Origin: Bacteroidota bacterium
GTDB taxonomy: Bacteria; Bacteroidota; Ignavibacteria; Palsa-1295
Assembly: GCA_018266755.1 (NCBI GenBank)
Contig: JAFDZW010000006.1
Span: forward strand, 62,001-126,000
Length of the DNA stretch: 64,000 nt
Reading direction: 5' to 3'
Position 1 is the first letter of the stretch; each line of letters opens with the position of its first letter. The position numbers and the translations under genes are program-made. The notes under the pieces were generated by a model. That model made no database searches. It saw only the letters and a program-made list of their open reading frames with translations, and was not told the origin of the DNA. Positions 41,790-51,201 of the stretch are shown here, piece by piece.

Positions 41790-43007
41790 TCATTTCCGAA
41801 TTGCTTCCGCCGGTTGAAGTTTCAACGCTTTTCGCGCTGGGAACATCGCCGACAGAAATGCGGTGACGGCCACGAGCACCAGCACCAGAACATAATGCTC
41901 CGCCCCGAGCTTCGGGTACACGACGTCCTCATACCCGAACGCACGCAACGATTGCTGAAATGCGCTGATGTCGATCCCATACTTGCCGAAATAACTGACC
42001 GTCGCGAACGTCATTAGCATCCCGACCGGACACCCGACGAGCACAAGAAAGAACGTCTCGGAGACGATCATCCCGAACACGCGCCGACGGTTCATTCCGA
42101 GCGCAATCAGCATCCCGATCTCGCGGGTGCGCTCGAGCACCGCCATGAGCATTGTGTTCACGATCCCGAACGCCATCGCCAGCAGCACGATACCCATGAA
42201 GATATACATCGTCATATCGATCGACGAAACGACCAGGTCGAGCTCCGGCGAAATGCTCCGCCAGTCTTGCACGAGCAACTGCGGGAATTTCTTGGCGAGC
42301 TCGGGCGCGACCGTATCCACTTGCGTCGAAGTGTGTAGTAAGACCGCGATCTCCGTGCACAGAGAATCGACGCCGAAAAGTCCGTCCAGATCGCTCGAAA
42401 GCGCAAAGACATTTCGCTCGTCGTACGGTTCGTTTTTCGTTCGGAAGATGCCCGCAACGCGAAACGCACCCGCGACGATGTTCCCGCTCGTGTCGAGCAG
42501 CGTTACCACCAGCTTCGAACCGATCCGCGCCTTCAGTTTCTGTGCAAGCTTCTGCCCGACGAGCAGTTCGTTGTGTTTCTGCCCCGGGAAATATTTCCCG
42601 TCGATGAGTTTGGTCGGCAGCTTCGTCACCCGCGCTTCGTCCTGCGGGTCTACCCCATTCACTTCCACGCCGGTGCTTCCGTTGGCCGAGCCGATCATTC
42701 CACGCGCGATCAGCCGCGGAGAGATCGCCGCCACTTGTGGCAACGATCGAACGACGGACGTCACCCGAGCAGCATTCGGGATACTGAAGCGAACATCCTC
42801 ATCGTCCTTGAACTTCGGATGATGGATCTGGATATGGGAGATCTCGGTCTCGATCGCGCTGGCAACGCGCTCCTCCCCGAACCCGACATAGAAGCTCATA
42901 ACGAACATCCCGGCCCAGAGTCCGAGCGCGACCGACATGATAATGACCATGCTCCGGGCAGGATGCCGCCACACGTTGCGCCACGCTATGGTCAGGAGCC
43001 TCGTCAT
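41790..43007 (-). CDS. ABC transporter permease, FtsX/MacB family (second of pair)
   Basis: 405 residues. N-terminal transmembrane helix (WRHPARSMVIIMSVALGLWAG) with MacB-like periplasmic domain (to about 265), then three C-terminal helices of the FtsX domain (MDMTMYIFMGIVLLAMAFG-like, RTREIGMLIALGMNRRRVF with the conserved coupling helix, and ending in the typical PARKALKLQPAEAIRK). LolC/E- and MacB-type permeases move lipoproteins or hydrophobic molecules from the inner membrane outward rather than across it. Start overlaps the first permease gene by 4 bases. Confidence 0.9.
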   Translation of the reverse strand: MTRLLTIAWRNVWRHPARSMVIIMSVALGLWAGMFVMSFYVGFGEERVASAIETEISHIQIHHPKFKDDEDVRFSIPNAARVTSVVRSLPQVAAISPRLIARGMIGSANGSTGVEVNGVDPQDEARVTKLPTKLIDGKYFPGQKHNELLVGQKLAQKLKARIGSKLVVTLLDTSGNIVAGAFRVAGIFRTKNEPYDERNVFALSSDLDGLFGVDSLCTEIAVLLHTSTQVDTVAPELAKKFPQLLVQDWRSISPELDLVVSSIDMTMYIFMGIVLLAMAFGIVNTMLMAVLERTREIGMLIALGMNRRRVFGMIVSETFFLVLVGCPVGMLMTFATVSYFGKYGIDISAFQQSLRAFGYEDVVYPKLGAEHYVLVLVLVAVTAFLSAMFPARKALKLQPAEAIRK

Positions 43008-44218
43008 CGCTTCATGCTCAATACAGGGTCAATACGGCGTGCTTTGAACAGCGGGTAGAGCCCGATGAGGATCGACACGACGAACACGATCGACGCCTGC
43101 TCGGTGAAGATCCGAAGTTCGACGGTCGTCGGCATGACCGGCTCGAAGCCGAATTGTGCGTACACCTCGGCGATCCGCCCGGTGAAGCGGATCGGGTGGT
43201 CGTGCATGAACCACACGACCGGTAAGCTAACGATCGCTCCGGCGAGCGCACCGAGCAACGAAGTCGCAAGCGTCTCGCCAAAGAGCATCATCGCGATCGC
43301 CCGTCGCTTCATCCCGACTGCAACAAGCATCCCAAGCTCGTATGTCCGCTCGTTCATCATCATGAGGGCGGTACCGAAGATGCCGAAGGCGATCACACAA
43401 TACAGGATACCGATCATGATCCAATAGAACATACCATCGGCTTCCATGTGGGTCTTGATCTCCGGCATGAGCGTCTCCCACGTCATCACCTCGTACGAGC
43501 TTCCGAGCGTATGCTGCAGCGAGGAGTCGATTTCATATAGTTCTCGCTCATCGCTCAGAGACAACGCGAGTGCTGTGACCCGGCCATCTGCTCCGAGAAA
43601 ATCTTGCATCGCGGGAAGCGGCAGGAACAACGTTGACGCATTCAGCGGCGGGGACGCGAAGGACACGATCCCGATCACCGGATACTTTGCGGCTGCTTGC
43701 ACACCCTGATATCCTTGGCTCAGCATCACCACGGTATCACCGACATGCAGCGATAACTTCTTTGCAAGCCCGGCAGCGACGAGTGCGCCGCGATCATCGA
43801 CGGTGAAATACCGTCCCTCGACGACCCGACTGCGAAGACCGGTAAGCTGGTCCTCACCCGTGGGATCGGTACCCACGCACAAACATCCTTTGGTATCGCC
43901 GGTGCCGGTCGCAAGCACGAACGACTCCAACCTCGGCAGTACTACCTTCACGCGGGCGTCTTGGCGGATCGCACGGGTTACGTTGCTATCGAGTGCGAAG
44001 CTATGATCGATCGTTTGCTCGTCCCAGTAGCCGGCACGGTGCACCTGTATCCAACCGGAGTGAAAGCTCACGACATTTCGGATCAGTTGTTCGAACGCCC
44101 CCTGCTGCAACGAACGCATGACGATCGCAAGAAGGACGGCGAAGAGTACCGACGCCATCGTGATGAACGCACGGCGTTTGTTCCTCCAGATGTTTCGCCA
44201 TACCAGACGGCCGATCAT
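43004..44218 (-). CDS. ABC transporter permease, FtsX/MacB family (first of pair)
   Basis: 404 residues with the same layout as the next gene: N-terminal helix after WRNIWRNKRRAFITMASVLF, a periplasmic domain (KGCLCVGTDPTGEDQL, VMLSQGYQGVQAAAK), and three C-terminal helices with ERTYELGMLVAVGMKRRAIA and FKARRIDPVLSMKR. The two permeases are clearly related but different, so a heterodimer like LolCE is likely. The start overlaps the LolA-like gene by 4 bases (ATGA). Confidence 0.9.
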   Translation of the reverse strand: MIGRLVWRNIWRNKRRAFITMASVLFAVLLAIVMRSLQQGAFEQLIRNVVSFHSGWIQVHRAGYWDEQTIDHSFALDSNVTRAIRQDARVKVVLPRLESFVLATGTGDTKGCLCVGTDPTGEDQLTGLRSRVVEGRYFTVDDRGALVAAGLAKKLSLHVGDTVVMLSQGYQGVQAAAKYPVIGIVSFASPPLNASTLFLPLPAMQDFLGADGRVTALALSLSDERELYEIDSSLQHTLGSSYEVMTWETLMPEIKTHMEADGMFYWIMIGILYCVIAFGIFGTALMMMNERTYELGMLVAVGMKRRAIAMMLFGETLATSLLGALAGAIVSLPVVWFMHDHPIRFTGRIAEVYAQFGFEPVMPTTVELRIFTEQASIVFVVSILIGLYPLFKARRIDPVLSMKR

Positions 44219-44994
44219 TTCACCGTTTGCATTGACTCAGTGCGGAATAGTTCGTCCTTGAGGGGCAGGTCGAACTTCAAATCCGTGTAGCTCAGAATCG
44301 TCTTGTTGCCGGGTTTGTCGGCCGGGACCATTTCCAGCCGTGTGACGACCATTCTGCCGCCGATCTTCTTCACATCCGAACCGGAGAGCGTATTCACAAG
44401 CGAACCGTCTTCATCGTAGTACTCGGCTCGGAGGATCAGTAGTTCTTTCTTCTCGATCCAAAGAATGACCTTCCCCCACACGACTGCCGCTTCCTTCTTG
44501 GGGATCAGCTGAACCTTATAGCAAGACTCACCCTCGATGGACGCTTCACCGAGCAGCGTGTGCGTGTAGTCGTCCACAACGCTCGCTTCGCGGACGAGAT
44601 CGTCATTCGTGAAATCGGTACCCATCCACGACTCGCTCATCATCGAAGGCGGGAGCTTCACCGTGCGCTCAATGCTCGGTAGCCAATTCCACACTTCACG
44701 TTTACGCTTGAGAAAGACCGTCCCCTTTTCGCGGGCCGGGGCGGTGACCAGCACCAGCGCAAGGTCGCTTCCCTTCGACCAGGTGTGCATCATCATCTCC
44801 CGAGAATAGCTTGGGCGGACGATACGGATCGTGAGGGTGGCCTCCGAGCTTTTGCCGCGCTGTTTTTGGTCGGCTTGCCGGACGATCTCTGTGGCGTTCT
44901 GGGCAATAAGACCCGATGCGGAGGAGAGAAGCATCAGCAGTGCGCCACCGATCGCCGTTACCAATGACTGGCGTCTGTGTTTTGACTGGAACAT
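44215..44994 (-). CDS. LolA-like outer membrane lipoprotein-sorting protein
   Basis: 259 residues with signal peptide (AIGGALLMLLSSASGLIAQ). The mature part is an incomplete barrel of the LolA/LolB-like family (PF17131 type): ATEIVRQADQKQRGKSSEAT, RDEM-like MMMHTWSKGSDLALVLVTAP, GTVFLKRKREVWNWLPSIER, SWMGTDFTNDDLVREASVVD and FDLPLKDELFRTESM. This fold carries lipid-modified or hydrophobic cargo through the periplasm. It is the first gene of a five-gene operon with two permeases, an ATPase and a barrel protein. It may be the periplasmic carrier of that system. Confidence 0.88.
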   Translation of the reverse strand: MFQSKHRRQSLVTAIGGALLMLLSSASGLIAQNATEIVRQADQKQRGKSSEATLTIRIVRPSYSREMMMHTWSKGSDLALVLVTAPAREKGTVFLKRKREVWNWLPSIERTVKLPPSMMSESWMGTDFTNDDLVREASVVDDYTHTLLGEASIEGESCYKVQLIPKKEAAVVWGKVILWIEKKELLILRAEYYDEDGSLVNTLSGSDVKKIGGRMVVTRLEMVPADKPGNKTILSYTDLKFDLPLKDELFRTESMQTVK

Positions 44995-45060
44995 AGCACA
45001 AACTTACGGCAATCGAGCCGACGCTGTGGCAAACTTGCTCCGGTGGGCACGCCGATGATG

Positions 45061-45480
45061 CTAATTGATCAGGATTTCGGTTGAGACTTCCATTGCTTTG
45101 CGCAACATCGTCGAAACCCCACAGTACTTCTCCTGCGAAAGCGAGACCGCACGCTCGATCTTGTCGCGCGAGGCCTCGAGCCCTTCGCCGGTGAAACGGT
45201 AGATGATCTTCATATCCGTATAGACCTTCGGATGCTCATCGCCTCCGTCGGCTTTGACGTCAATGGAGAACGAGTCCGGCTTGACCTGCATCTTCTCGAG
45301 CATGAGCACCACGTCCATTCCCGTGCAGCCTGCGGTCGCAAGCAGTAGTAATGGTTTCGGTGTCGGACCCTTCATGGGGCTGCCGTCCTTATGGGCGCCG
45401 TCCAGGGTGATGTGAAATCCCTCTATGGTGCCGTCGAACTCGAAGCCGCCCTTCCATTCACATGTCGCTTCATGATGCAT
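45061..45480 (-). CDS. OsmC family peroxiredoxin-like protein
   Basis: 139 residues. The two redox Cys of OsmC/Ohr-type proteins are present: LLLLATAGCTGMDVVLMLEK and SQEKYCGVSTML. N-terminal strands contain the HHEATCEWKGGFEFDG pattern typical of the YhfA-like branch. It probably reduces organic hydroperoxides. The first bases overlap the end of accC by 11 bases, so it is translated from the same mRNA. Confidence 0.88.
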   Translation of the reverse strand: MHHEATCEWKGGFEFDGTIEGFHITLDGAHKDGSPMKGPTPKPLLLLATAGCTGMDVVLMLEKMQVKPDSFSIDVKADGGDEHPKVYTDMKIIYRFTGEGLEASRDKIERAVSLSQEKYCGVSTMLRKAMEVSTEILIN

Positions 45481-46942
45481 TGTTCACTCCTACAAATAGT
45501 TGTCGTTGCCTGTTCATCTGTGCATGCTGAGCGGCGGCAAGCAACGCAGGCGTTTGCTCCTGGAGCAATGCGCCATAGATCGCATCCTTGCGCTCAGCGG
45601 TAAATTCTTCTTCTACAAACTTTGTCGAGAGAGCTCCGCTCTTGAATGTGTCGTTACCCATCACAAAGCGGTGGAACGGGATCGTCGTCGACACGCCGGC
45701 CACACGCATCTCCTCGAGTGCGCGCTTCATGCGGGCGATCGCCCCGTCGCGGGTCATGTCCCAGACGATGAGCTTCGAGAGCAGCGAGTCGTAGTATCCC
45801 GATACTTCGAGGCCCGGATACATCGCACTGTCGTTGCGAACGAATGCGCCGCTAGGGTGGCGAACATGCGAGATCGTCCCGAGACTCGGCAAGAACTCGT
45901 TCCAAACATCCTCTGCCTGAATGCGTACTTCGATCGCATGCCCGCGAAGGACAATATCCTTCTGCTTGAATGGCAGCTTCGCGCCTTCGGCAATACGGAA
46001 TTGCTCGCGCACCAGATCGTACCCGGTGATGAACTCCGTGATCGGATGCTCCACCTGCAGACGAGTGTTCACCTCAAGGAAGTAGTATTTCCCGTTCTCA
46101 TCGACAAGAAACTCAACAGTCCCGGCGCCTTCATACTTCGCTTCTCGCACCAGTGAGATCGCTGCTTCGCCCATCTCCTTGCGAAGTTCGGGCGTCAGGA
46201 CGACCGACGGCGCTTCTTCAACAAGCTTCTGATGCCGACGTTGGATCGAGCACTCGCGCTCGCCGAGATAGACGGCGTTGCCGTGAGTGTCTGCGAGCAC
46301 TTGAAATTCGATATGTCGCGGCCTCGTGATATACTTCTCGACGTACACTCTGTCATCACCGAATGCACTCAGCGCTTCGCCCTGTGCACGAGCGAGCGAG
46401 CTTTCGATGTCCTCTTCCTTCTCGACCACGCGCATTCCTTTGCCGCCACCGCCTGCTGCGGCTTTGAGCAGGACGGGATATCCGACGCGCTTCGCGACCG
46501 CCTTTGCTTCGCTGGCGTCGTTGAGCGCTTCCGTCGTACCGCCCGGCGTCGGGACCCCAAGCTTCTGCGCGATCACGCGGGCCTTCGTCTTATCGCCGAG
46601 CAGGTCGATCGCTTCGGGCGTGGGGCCGATAAACACGATCCCGCGGTCTACACATGCCTGCGAGAACGCCGCGTTCTCTGAGAGGAAGCCATAACCGGGA
46701 TGCACCGCATCGGCCTTCATCTTCAAGGCAGCATCGAGTACTTGCTCAATATCGAGATACGATTCGCGCGGGGTGTTTCCGGCGAGGCGCGTGTACGCGT
46801 CGGCCTCTCGGACATAGAGCGCCGTTTCGTCATGCGGCGAACAGATTGCTGCAGCACGGTACCCGCACTCATGTGCCGAACGGATCACGCGACGCGCGAT
46901 CTCCGAACGATTGGCGACTAAGATCGTCTTGAATTGTTTCAA
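45470..46942 (-). CDS. accC: Biotin carboxylase (acetyl/acyl-CoA carboxylase subunit)
   Basis: 490 residues against about 450 for E. coli AccC. ATP-grasp motifs are complete: ILVANRSEIARRVIRSA, YGFLSENAAFSQ, LLKAAAGGGGKGMRVV, ERECSIQRRHQKLVEEAPS, FLEVNTRLQVEHPITE. The extra 40 residues are C-terminal (KDAIYGALLQEQTPALLAAA) and do not contain a biotinyl MKM motif, so it is a biotin carboxylase without fused BCCP. It carboxylates biotin on a carrier using bicarbonate and ATP. No accB, accA/D or pccB is in the window, so fatty acid synthesis or propionyl-CoA use cannot be decided. Confidence 0.92.
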   Translation of the reverse strand: MKQFKTILVANRSEIARRVIRSAHECGYRAAAICSPHDETALYVREADAYTRLAGNTPRESYLDIEQVLDAALKMKADAVHPGYGFLSENAAFSQACVDRGIVFIGPTPEAIDLLGDKTKARVIAQKLGVPTPGGTTEALNDASEAKAVAKRVGYPVLLKAAAGGGGKGMRVVEKEEDIESSLARAQGEALSAFGDDRVYVEKYITRPRHIEFQVLADTHGNAVYLGERECSIQRRHQKLVEEAPSVVLTPELRKEMGEAAISLVREAKYEGAGTVEFLVDENGKYYFLEVNTRLQVEHPITEFITGYDLVREQFRIAEGAKLPFKQKDIVLRGHAIEVRIQAEDVWNEFLPSLGTISHVRHPSGAFVRNDSAMYPGLEVSGYYDSLLSKLIVWDMTRDGAIARMKRALEEMRVAGVSTTIPFHRFVMGNDTFKSGALSTKFVEEEFTAERKDAIYGALLQEQTPALLAAAQHAQMNRQRQLFVGVNNAS

Positions 46943-48705
46943 TGGTCTCGTAGGATCAGTACCTTCCGCATCACAACCCCGCTACTGCGTCTGTCACGCA
47001 GGAAGTACAATCCGGGAGTTAGATGCTCGGTAGGAATAAGAAGATTCACATCGGCATGCGACACGCACACACCACGAAGATCATATAACACCGTTTCGCT
47101 GCTCGCGGCCAGTATCGGTTCGCCCAGCAAGACAACGATCGAACTCGTCGGCTGCGTCACCCCCACAGTTTCAGGCCGCACAGCGGCAGGATCGGGGAGT
47201 TGAAACGCCGAGAAGACGAGATAACTGTACTGCTGGCTCTGGCTGAAGAGCGTATCGAACGCACTCTCCTGCGGCGCGAACGCCGATTGCCCGAATTCAT
47301 CGGACGATACCAGCAGCGGCATCCCGAACTTGAGCGATGCGCGAAGTCGGTGGCCTTTGCGTATGGTGTGTACGACCGGGTTCAACCGATACGCGATCGT
47401 CGCACGCCCGGCCTTATCCGTTCGTACTTCCGATGCGCCCCGCGTGAACATCACAGTATGTCCTGTATCGTCAACATCCCACAGAAGTATGTTTGCCTGA
47501 TATCGCAATCCACTCGAACCGAGTTGAAGATACGCACCGGCGTTCATGAAGGTCCGGTCGGAATCGAGCGGTGGGGTCGTGAAATAGTAGGTAAGATCAT
47601 TCGTCAGATTTTGGATGTACGCAGACGATGCCACTAGCGGCTGTGACTGCGGCTGCTCCATCAGCGACCCGCCGGGTCCGAAGAAATAACGCTTCGTGAA
47701 TGTCTGTGGCTCAAGGTTCGCGTGCAGCTGTGCGTTCGATGTCGCAAACGATGAGGAATTATCCGTCTCGTAGAACGTGACGGCGGAGTCGGGGTTCATG
47801 ATGTTCTCCGTCGTATCGCCCCGAAGCCACCTGTTATAGAAGCGAAGTGTCAGCGCCAGACGTTCATCGCCGATCGCTCCGCCTGGTACGGAGTGGTCTC
47901 CTGCCCAAATGAGGAGCTTCTTCGGTGTACGGATAGAATCGTATGCATGAAGTACTGCTCCCGTCCCGAATAGTTGATCATACCAACTGCATTGCAGAAA
48001 GATCGGAATATTCACCGAGCGGATCTTTGCGCCGAGGTCGCGCTTACCGAGCAGTTGGGTCAGGCTCGAATAATTATCCGCGCTGATCGTCGGGATGATG
48101 GTGTCGGTGATATACTTCCCCAGATTGACGCGCCCCAACTGTTGCGCCCCGTTCACCGCAGCCACGAACGCATAGTTCATGCAGCCGTTGAACGTGAAGG
48201 TCTCGGCGTAGTTCGGCACGGCGATGATCGGCACCGCACACTTCACCGGCACGTGCTTTGCGATCGCACCCCACGTCGTGAGGCCGCCCTGCGATGCGCC
48301 TTCCATGCCAACACGAGTACTATCAACGTCCGGAAGACGGCGCATCCAGTCGATGATCTCCGCCACATCTTGAAGCTCTCTGTCGCCGGTGAACCAATTA
48401 AACTGTCCACCAGACTGATTGCCTGCAGGCGCGCCAATACCCTCGCCTCGCACGGTATAGGCAACGACGAAGTAGCCTGCATTCGCGTAGACCGTCGCAA
48501 CAGCATCGTAGTCGGCTTTCGAGCCACCGAAGCCATGCACACACAGGATCGCCGGATACCCACTCGCGGGCATGGCGCTCGCCGGCACGTAGTAGCTCAG
48601 TGCGAGCGAGACGGAATCGCTCGTAACGAATACGGTATCAATGCGCGATGCGAATGCGGCGTCGGCACTCCAGAGCAAGCACAGAAGTATGAGTATTCGT
48701 CTCAC
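46939..48705 (-). CDS. Secreted S15/CocE-type acyl hydrolase with T9SS-type C-terminal domain
   Basis: 588 residues with signal peptide (MRRILILLCLLWSADAAFA). An alpha/beta hydrolase domain of the X-Pro dipeptidyl-peptidase/CocE family follows: ILCVHGFGGSKADYDAVA, nucleophile GMEGASQGGLTTWG (about residue 135), WAGDHSVPGGAIGDERLAL (acid/His region). A jelly-roll C-domain (about 340-490) is typical of S15 enzymes. The last 80 residues resemble a sorting domain (ETVLYDLRGVCVSHADV, LTPGLYFLRDR, RKVLILRDH). Peptidase or esterase at the cell surface by inference. It overlaps the accC start by 4 bases. Confidence 0.83.
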   Translation of the reverse strand: MRRILILLCLLWSADAAFASRIDTVFVTSDSVSLALSYYVPASAMPASGYPAILCVHGFGGSKADYDAVATVYANAGYFVVAYTVRGEGIGAPAGNQSGGQFNWFTGDRELQDVAEIIDWMRRLPDVDSTRVGMEGASQGGLTTWGAIAKHVPVKCAVPIIAVPNYAETFTFNGCMNYAFVAAVNGAQQLGRVNLGKYITDTIIPTISADNYSSLTQLLGKRDLGAKIRSVNIPIFLQCSWYDQLFGTGAVLHAYDSIRTPKKLLIWAGDHSVPGGAIGDERLALTLRFYNRWLRGDTTENIMNPDSAVTFYETDNSSSFATSNAQLHANLEPQTFTKRYFFGPGGSLMEQPQSQPLVASSAYIQNLTNDLTYYFTTPPLDSDRTFMNAGAYLQLGSSGLRYQANILLWDVDDTGHTVMFTRGASEVRTDKAGRATIAYRLNPVVHTIRKGHRLRASLKFGMPLLVSSDEFGQSAFAPQESAFDTLFSQSQQYSYLVFSAFQLPDPAAVRPETVGVTQPTSSIVVLLGEPILAASSETVLYDLRGVCVSHADVNLLIPTEHLTPGLYFLRDRRSSGVVMRKVLILRDH

Positions 48706-48711
48706 GCGGTG

Positions 48712-51201
48712 CTATTTCAGCTCAACGATGGTCACGCCCATACCGCCTTCGGTGCGTTCGCCAAATCGGAACGAGGCGACGATGGGCTCGGTACGAAGAT
48801 ACTGCTGAATGCGGCGTCCGAGTGCGCCGCTTCCGGTGCCATGGAGGATCTCCACCTTATTCAACCCACGCGCGTTCGCATCGTGAATGAACTTCTCGAC
48901 CTCCATCACACCTTCGTCGCCATATTTCCCGCGCAGATCGATACGAGGTTTGAACATCTCGTCGAAGTAGGTACCGACCTTTGCGATCTGCTTCCGTTCC
49001 TCGCGCCGTGCATCGGCATTCGAGACAACTTCCAATTGCGACGCCTTCGTGCGCATCTTGAGCGAACCGAACAGCACTTCGATATCCTTCCCATCGATCG
49101 AGAGCACCTCGCCCGCTTGCGACGGGTTCGAGAGCATCCTGACTTTCGCACCAACCTCGAGCTTCAGGTCGGCGTTTGTCTTCGCGACGCTCTTGTCAAT
49201 GTGTTCTTCGAGCGAATCCGCAAGTGCCTTCAGTTCTGTCTTCTGCTTCACCCGCAGTGTCGCCAGATCCTGCTCGGACTGCGTCGGCCCGCTCGGCGTG
49301 GCAGCTTCGCGCGCTTCGCGGATGGCGCGCTCGACATAGCTGTTCGCCTTCGATAAGATTTCGTCGGCTTGACGGGATGCGGTCGAGAGTATCTTTTTTC
49401 GCTCCGATGAGATCTCGTCATTGCGTCGCTCGAACTCCAGTCGTTCAAAGCGAGCTTTGCCAAGTTCTTTATCAAGTTCGATATTTCGCCCCGCAAGCTC
49501 TTGCTCCTTCTCGCTGAGCGAATCGATGAGTTGTTGGAGACGATTCGTCTTGCCGCCTGCAAGCTCGCGAGCGCGGGCGATGATTTTCTTCGGAAGTTCG
49601 TAGCGTTCGGCAATGTCGAACGCATGCGACGACCCCGGCACGCCCATACGGAAGCGGTACGTCGGCTGTAGTGTCTCTGCGGAGAATTCCATTGAGCCGT
49701 TGACCGCTCCTTCGACCGACTCCGCAAAACCGGCCAAACGGCCGTAGTGCGTCGTTGCGATCGTAAAACCTGCAGCACGCGTCAGATGCTCGAGGATGCT
49801 CTCAGCAAGCGGGCCACCCTCTTCCGGTGCTGTACCCGATCCTATTTCATCGAGCAACACAACGCTGTGTTCGTTCACTCGTGAAAGGATCTCTTTGAGC
49901 GACTTCACATGCGAGCTGAAGGTTGAGAGATCGTCCGCAATAGACTGCGAGTCACCGATATCAACATAGAGCCCGTCGAGGCTCGGCACTTCGGACGGTC
50001 CTTCCACCGGGATCGGCAACCCAGCCTGCGCCATCAAGAGCGCCAGCCCGGTCGTCTTGAGCAGCACTGTCTTACCACCGGCATTCGGGCCGGTGAGCAC
50101 CAGCGTATGCTTCTCGTTATCAAGTTCGATCGAGAACGGGACGGTCTTCTCCTTACCAAGTTTCGCGATCAGGAACGGGTGACGCGCTTCTTTGAGCACG
50201 AGTCGCAGATCGTTCGGTCGCTTCTGCTCGGGTAATGCGGGCGTGGATGCCCAGATACTGTTCGCATAGCGAGCTTTTGCGTACACTGCTTCGAGATGGC
50301 CGCAGAGTTCGGTGGACTTCATCAACGGACGCACCGAGTTACGGAGCCGTTCGGTCAATTCTCTGAGGATCCGGTCGATCTCGCGCTGCTCGGTAAACTC
50401 GAGCGAGCGCATCTCGTTGTTGAGGTCGATGGTCTCCGAAGGCTCGATGTAGATCGTCTGCCCCGTCTGCGAAACGGAGTGGATCATCCCCTGCACCTTG
50501 CGCTTATTCTCGGCCTTGACCGGAATGACGGCTCTTCCGTCGCGCTGCGTGATGATCTGCTCCTGCAGAATATCCTCTTCGCTATATTTCTTGATGAGCG
50601 CGGCAAGCCTGTTGCGCAACCGCTCGCTCGTCGCGACGATCTCGCGGCGGATCGAATGCAGCTCTGAGCTCGCATTGTCGCGCACATTCCCATTCTCGTC
50701 GAAGACGGCATCGAAGGCCATCTCGAGCAGGCGGTCTTCGAAGAGATGAATAGCCGAACGCCAGAGCGTCGGGACACCTGCATTGCGTTTTGCGAAGAAC
50801 TCGCGCAGCAGTCGCATCGTCTTCATCGACTGCACGAGCGGCAATCCCTCGTCCTGATAGATCGTACTGCCTTCGATATCCACCTTGTGCAGTGTCGTTC
50901 GGATATCGCTCAGCCCGGCGAACGACGGCATCTCCCCTGCTTCGATGAGTCCGCGGAATTCCGAGATCTCGGAGAACGACCGCTCGATCTTCTCACGGTC
51001 GAGCGACGGCACGAGTTCATTAGAAAGTGCAAGACGTCCGAACACTGTAGAAGAGTGGCGCAGATGCGCGTCGAGGATTAGTTGGAATTCCAACTTCTCG
51101 GCGGCATGGCGGAACGACGGCGGAATGCGGCGCAAGAATGCGCTGTGCAACTCTGTAGATTCGCTTTGTGCGATCGTCTCGGGAGAAACGTCAGTGGTCA
51201 T
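48712..51201 (-). CDS. mutS2: MutS2 endonuclease/ribosome-rescue factor
   Basis: 829 residues from the ATG at 51201, which overlaps the cvpA stop; a longer frame upstream is not MutS2-like. The core lever and clamp regions precede the ATPase: Walker A VLTGPNAGGKTVLLKTT, STFSSHVKSLKEIL, Walker B VVLLDEIGSGTAPEEGGPL, and GFTIATTHYGRLAGFAE. A long coiled coil follows, then the KOW-like segment and the C-terminal Smr domain (PRIDLRGKYGDEGV, EILHGTGSGALGRRIQ). The Smr motif HGxGxGxL is kept but the following Arg is Gly. Family members suppress recombination or split collided ribosomes. Confidence 0.93.
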   Translation of the reverse strand: MTTDVSPETIAQSESTELHSAFLRRIPPSFRHAAEKLEFQLILDAHLRHSSTVFGRLALSNELVPSLDREKIERSFSEISEFRGLIEAGEMPSFAGLSDIRTTLHKVDIEGSTIYQDEGLPLVQSMKTMRLLREFFAKRNAGVPTLWRSAIHLFEDRLLEMAFDAVFDENGNVRDNASSELHSIRREIVATSERLRNRLAALIKKYSEEDILQEQIITQRDGRAVIPVKAENKRKVQGMIHSVSQTGQTIYIEPSETIDLNNEMRSLEFTEQREIDRILRELTERLRNSVRPLMKSTELCGHLEAVYAKARYANSIWASTPALPEQKRPNDLRLVLKEARHPFLIAKLGKEKTVPFSIELDNEKHTLVLTGPNAGGKTVLLKTTGLALLMAQAGLPIPVEGPSEVPSLDGLYVDIGDSQSIADDLSTFSSHVKSLKEILSRVNEHSVVLLDEIGSGTAPEEGGPLAESILEHLTRAAGFTIATTHYGRLAGFAESVEGAVNGSMEFSAETLQPTYRFRMGVPGSSHAFDIAERYELPKKIIARARELAGGKTNRLQQLIDSLSEKEQELAGRNIELDKELGKARFERLEFERRNDEISSERKKILSTASRQADEILSKANSYVERAIREAREAATPSGPTQSEQDLATLRVKQKTELKALADSLEEHIDKSVAKTNADLKLEVGAKVRMLSNPSQAGEVLSIDGKDIEVLFGSLKMRTKASQLEVVSNADARREERKQIAKVGTYFDEMFKPRIDLRGKYGDEGVMEVEKFIHDANARGLNKVEILHGTGSGALGRRIQQYLRTEPIVASFRFGERTEGGMGVTIVELK

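Noticed and set aside
47974-49356. Long plus-strand frame opposite the S15 hydrolase and mutS2
   Set aside because: It crosses two well-supported minus-strand genes. It has no start signal and no recognisable fold.
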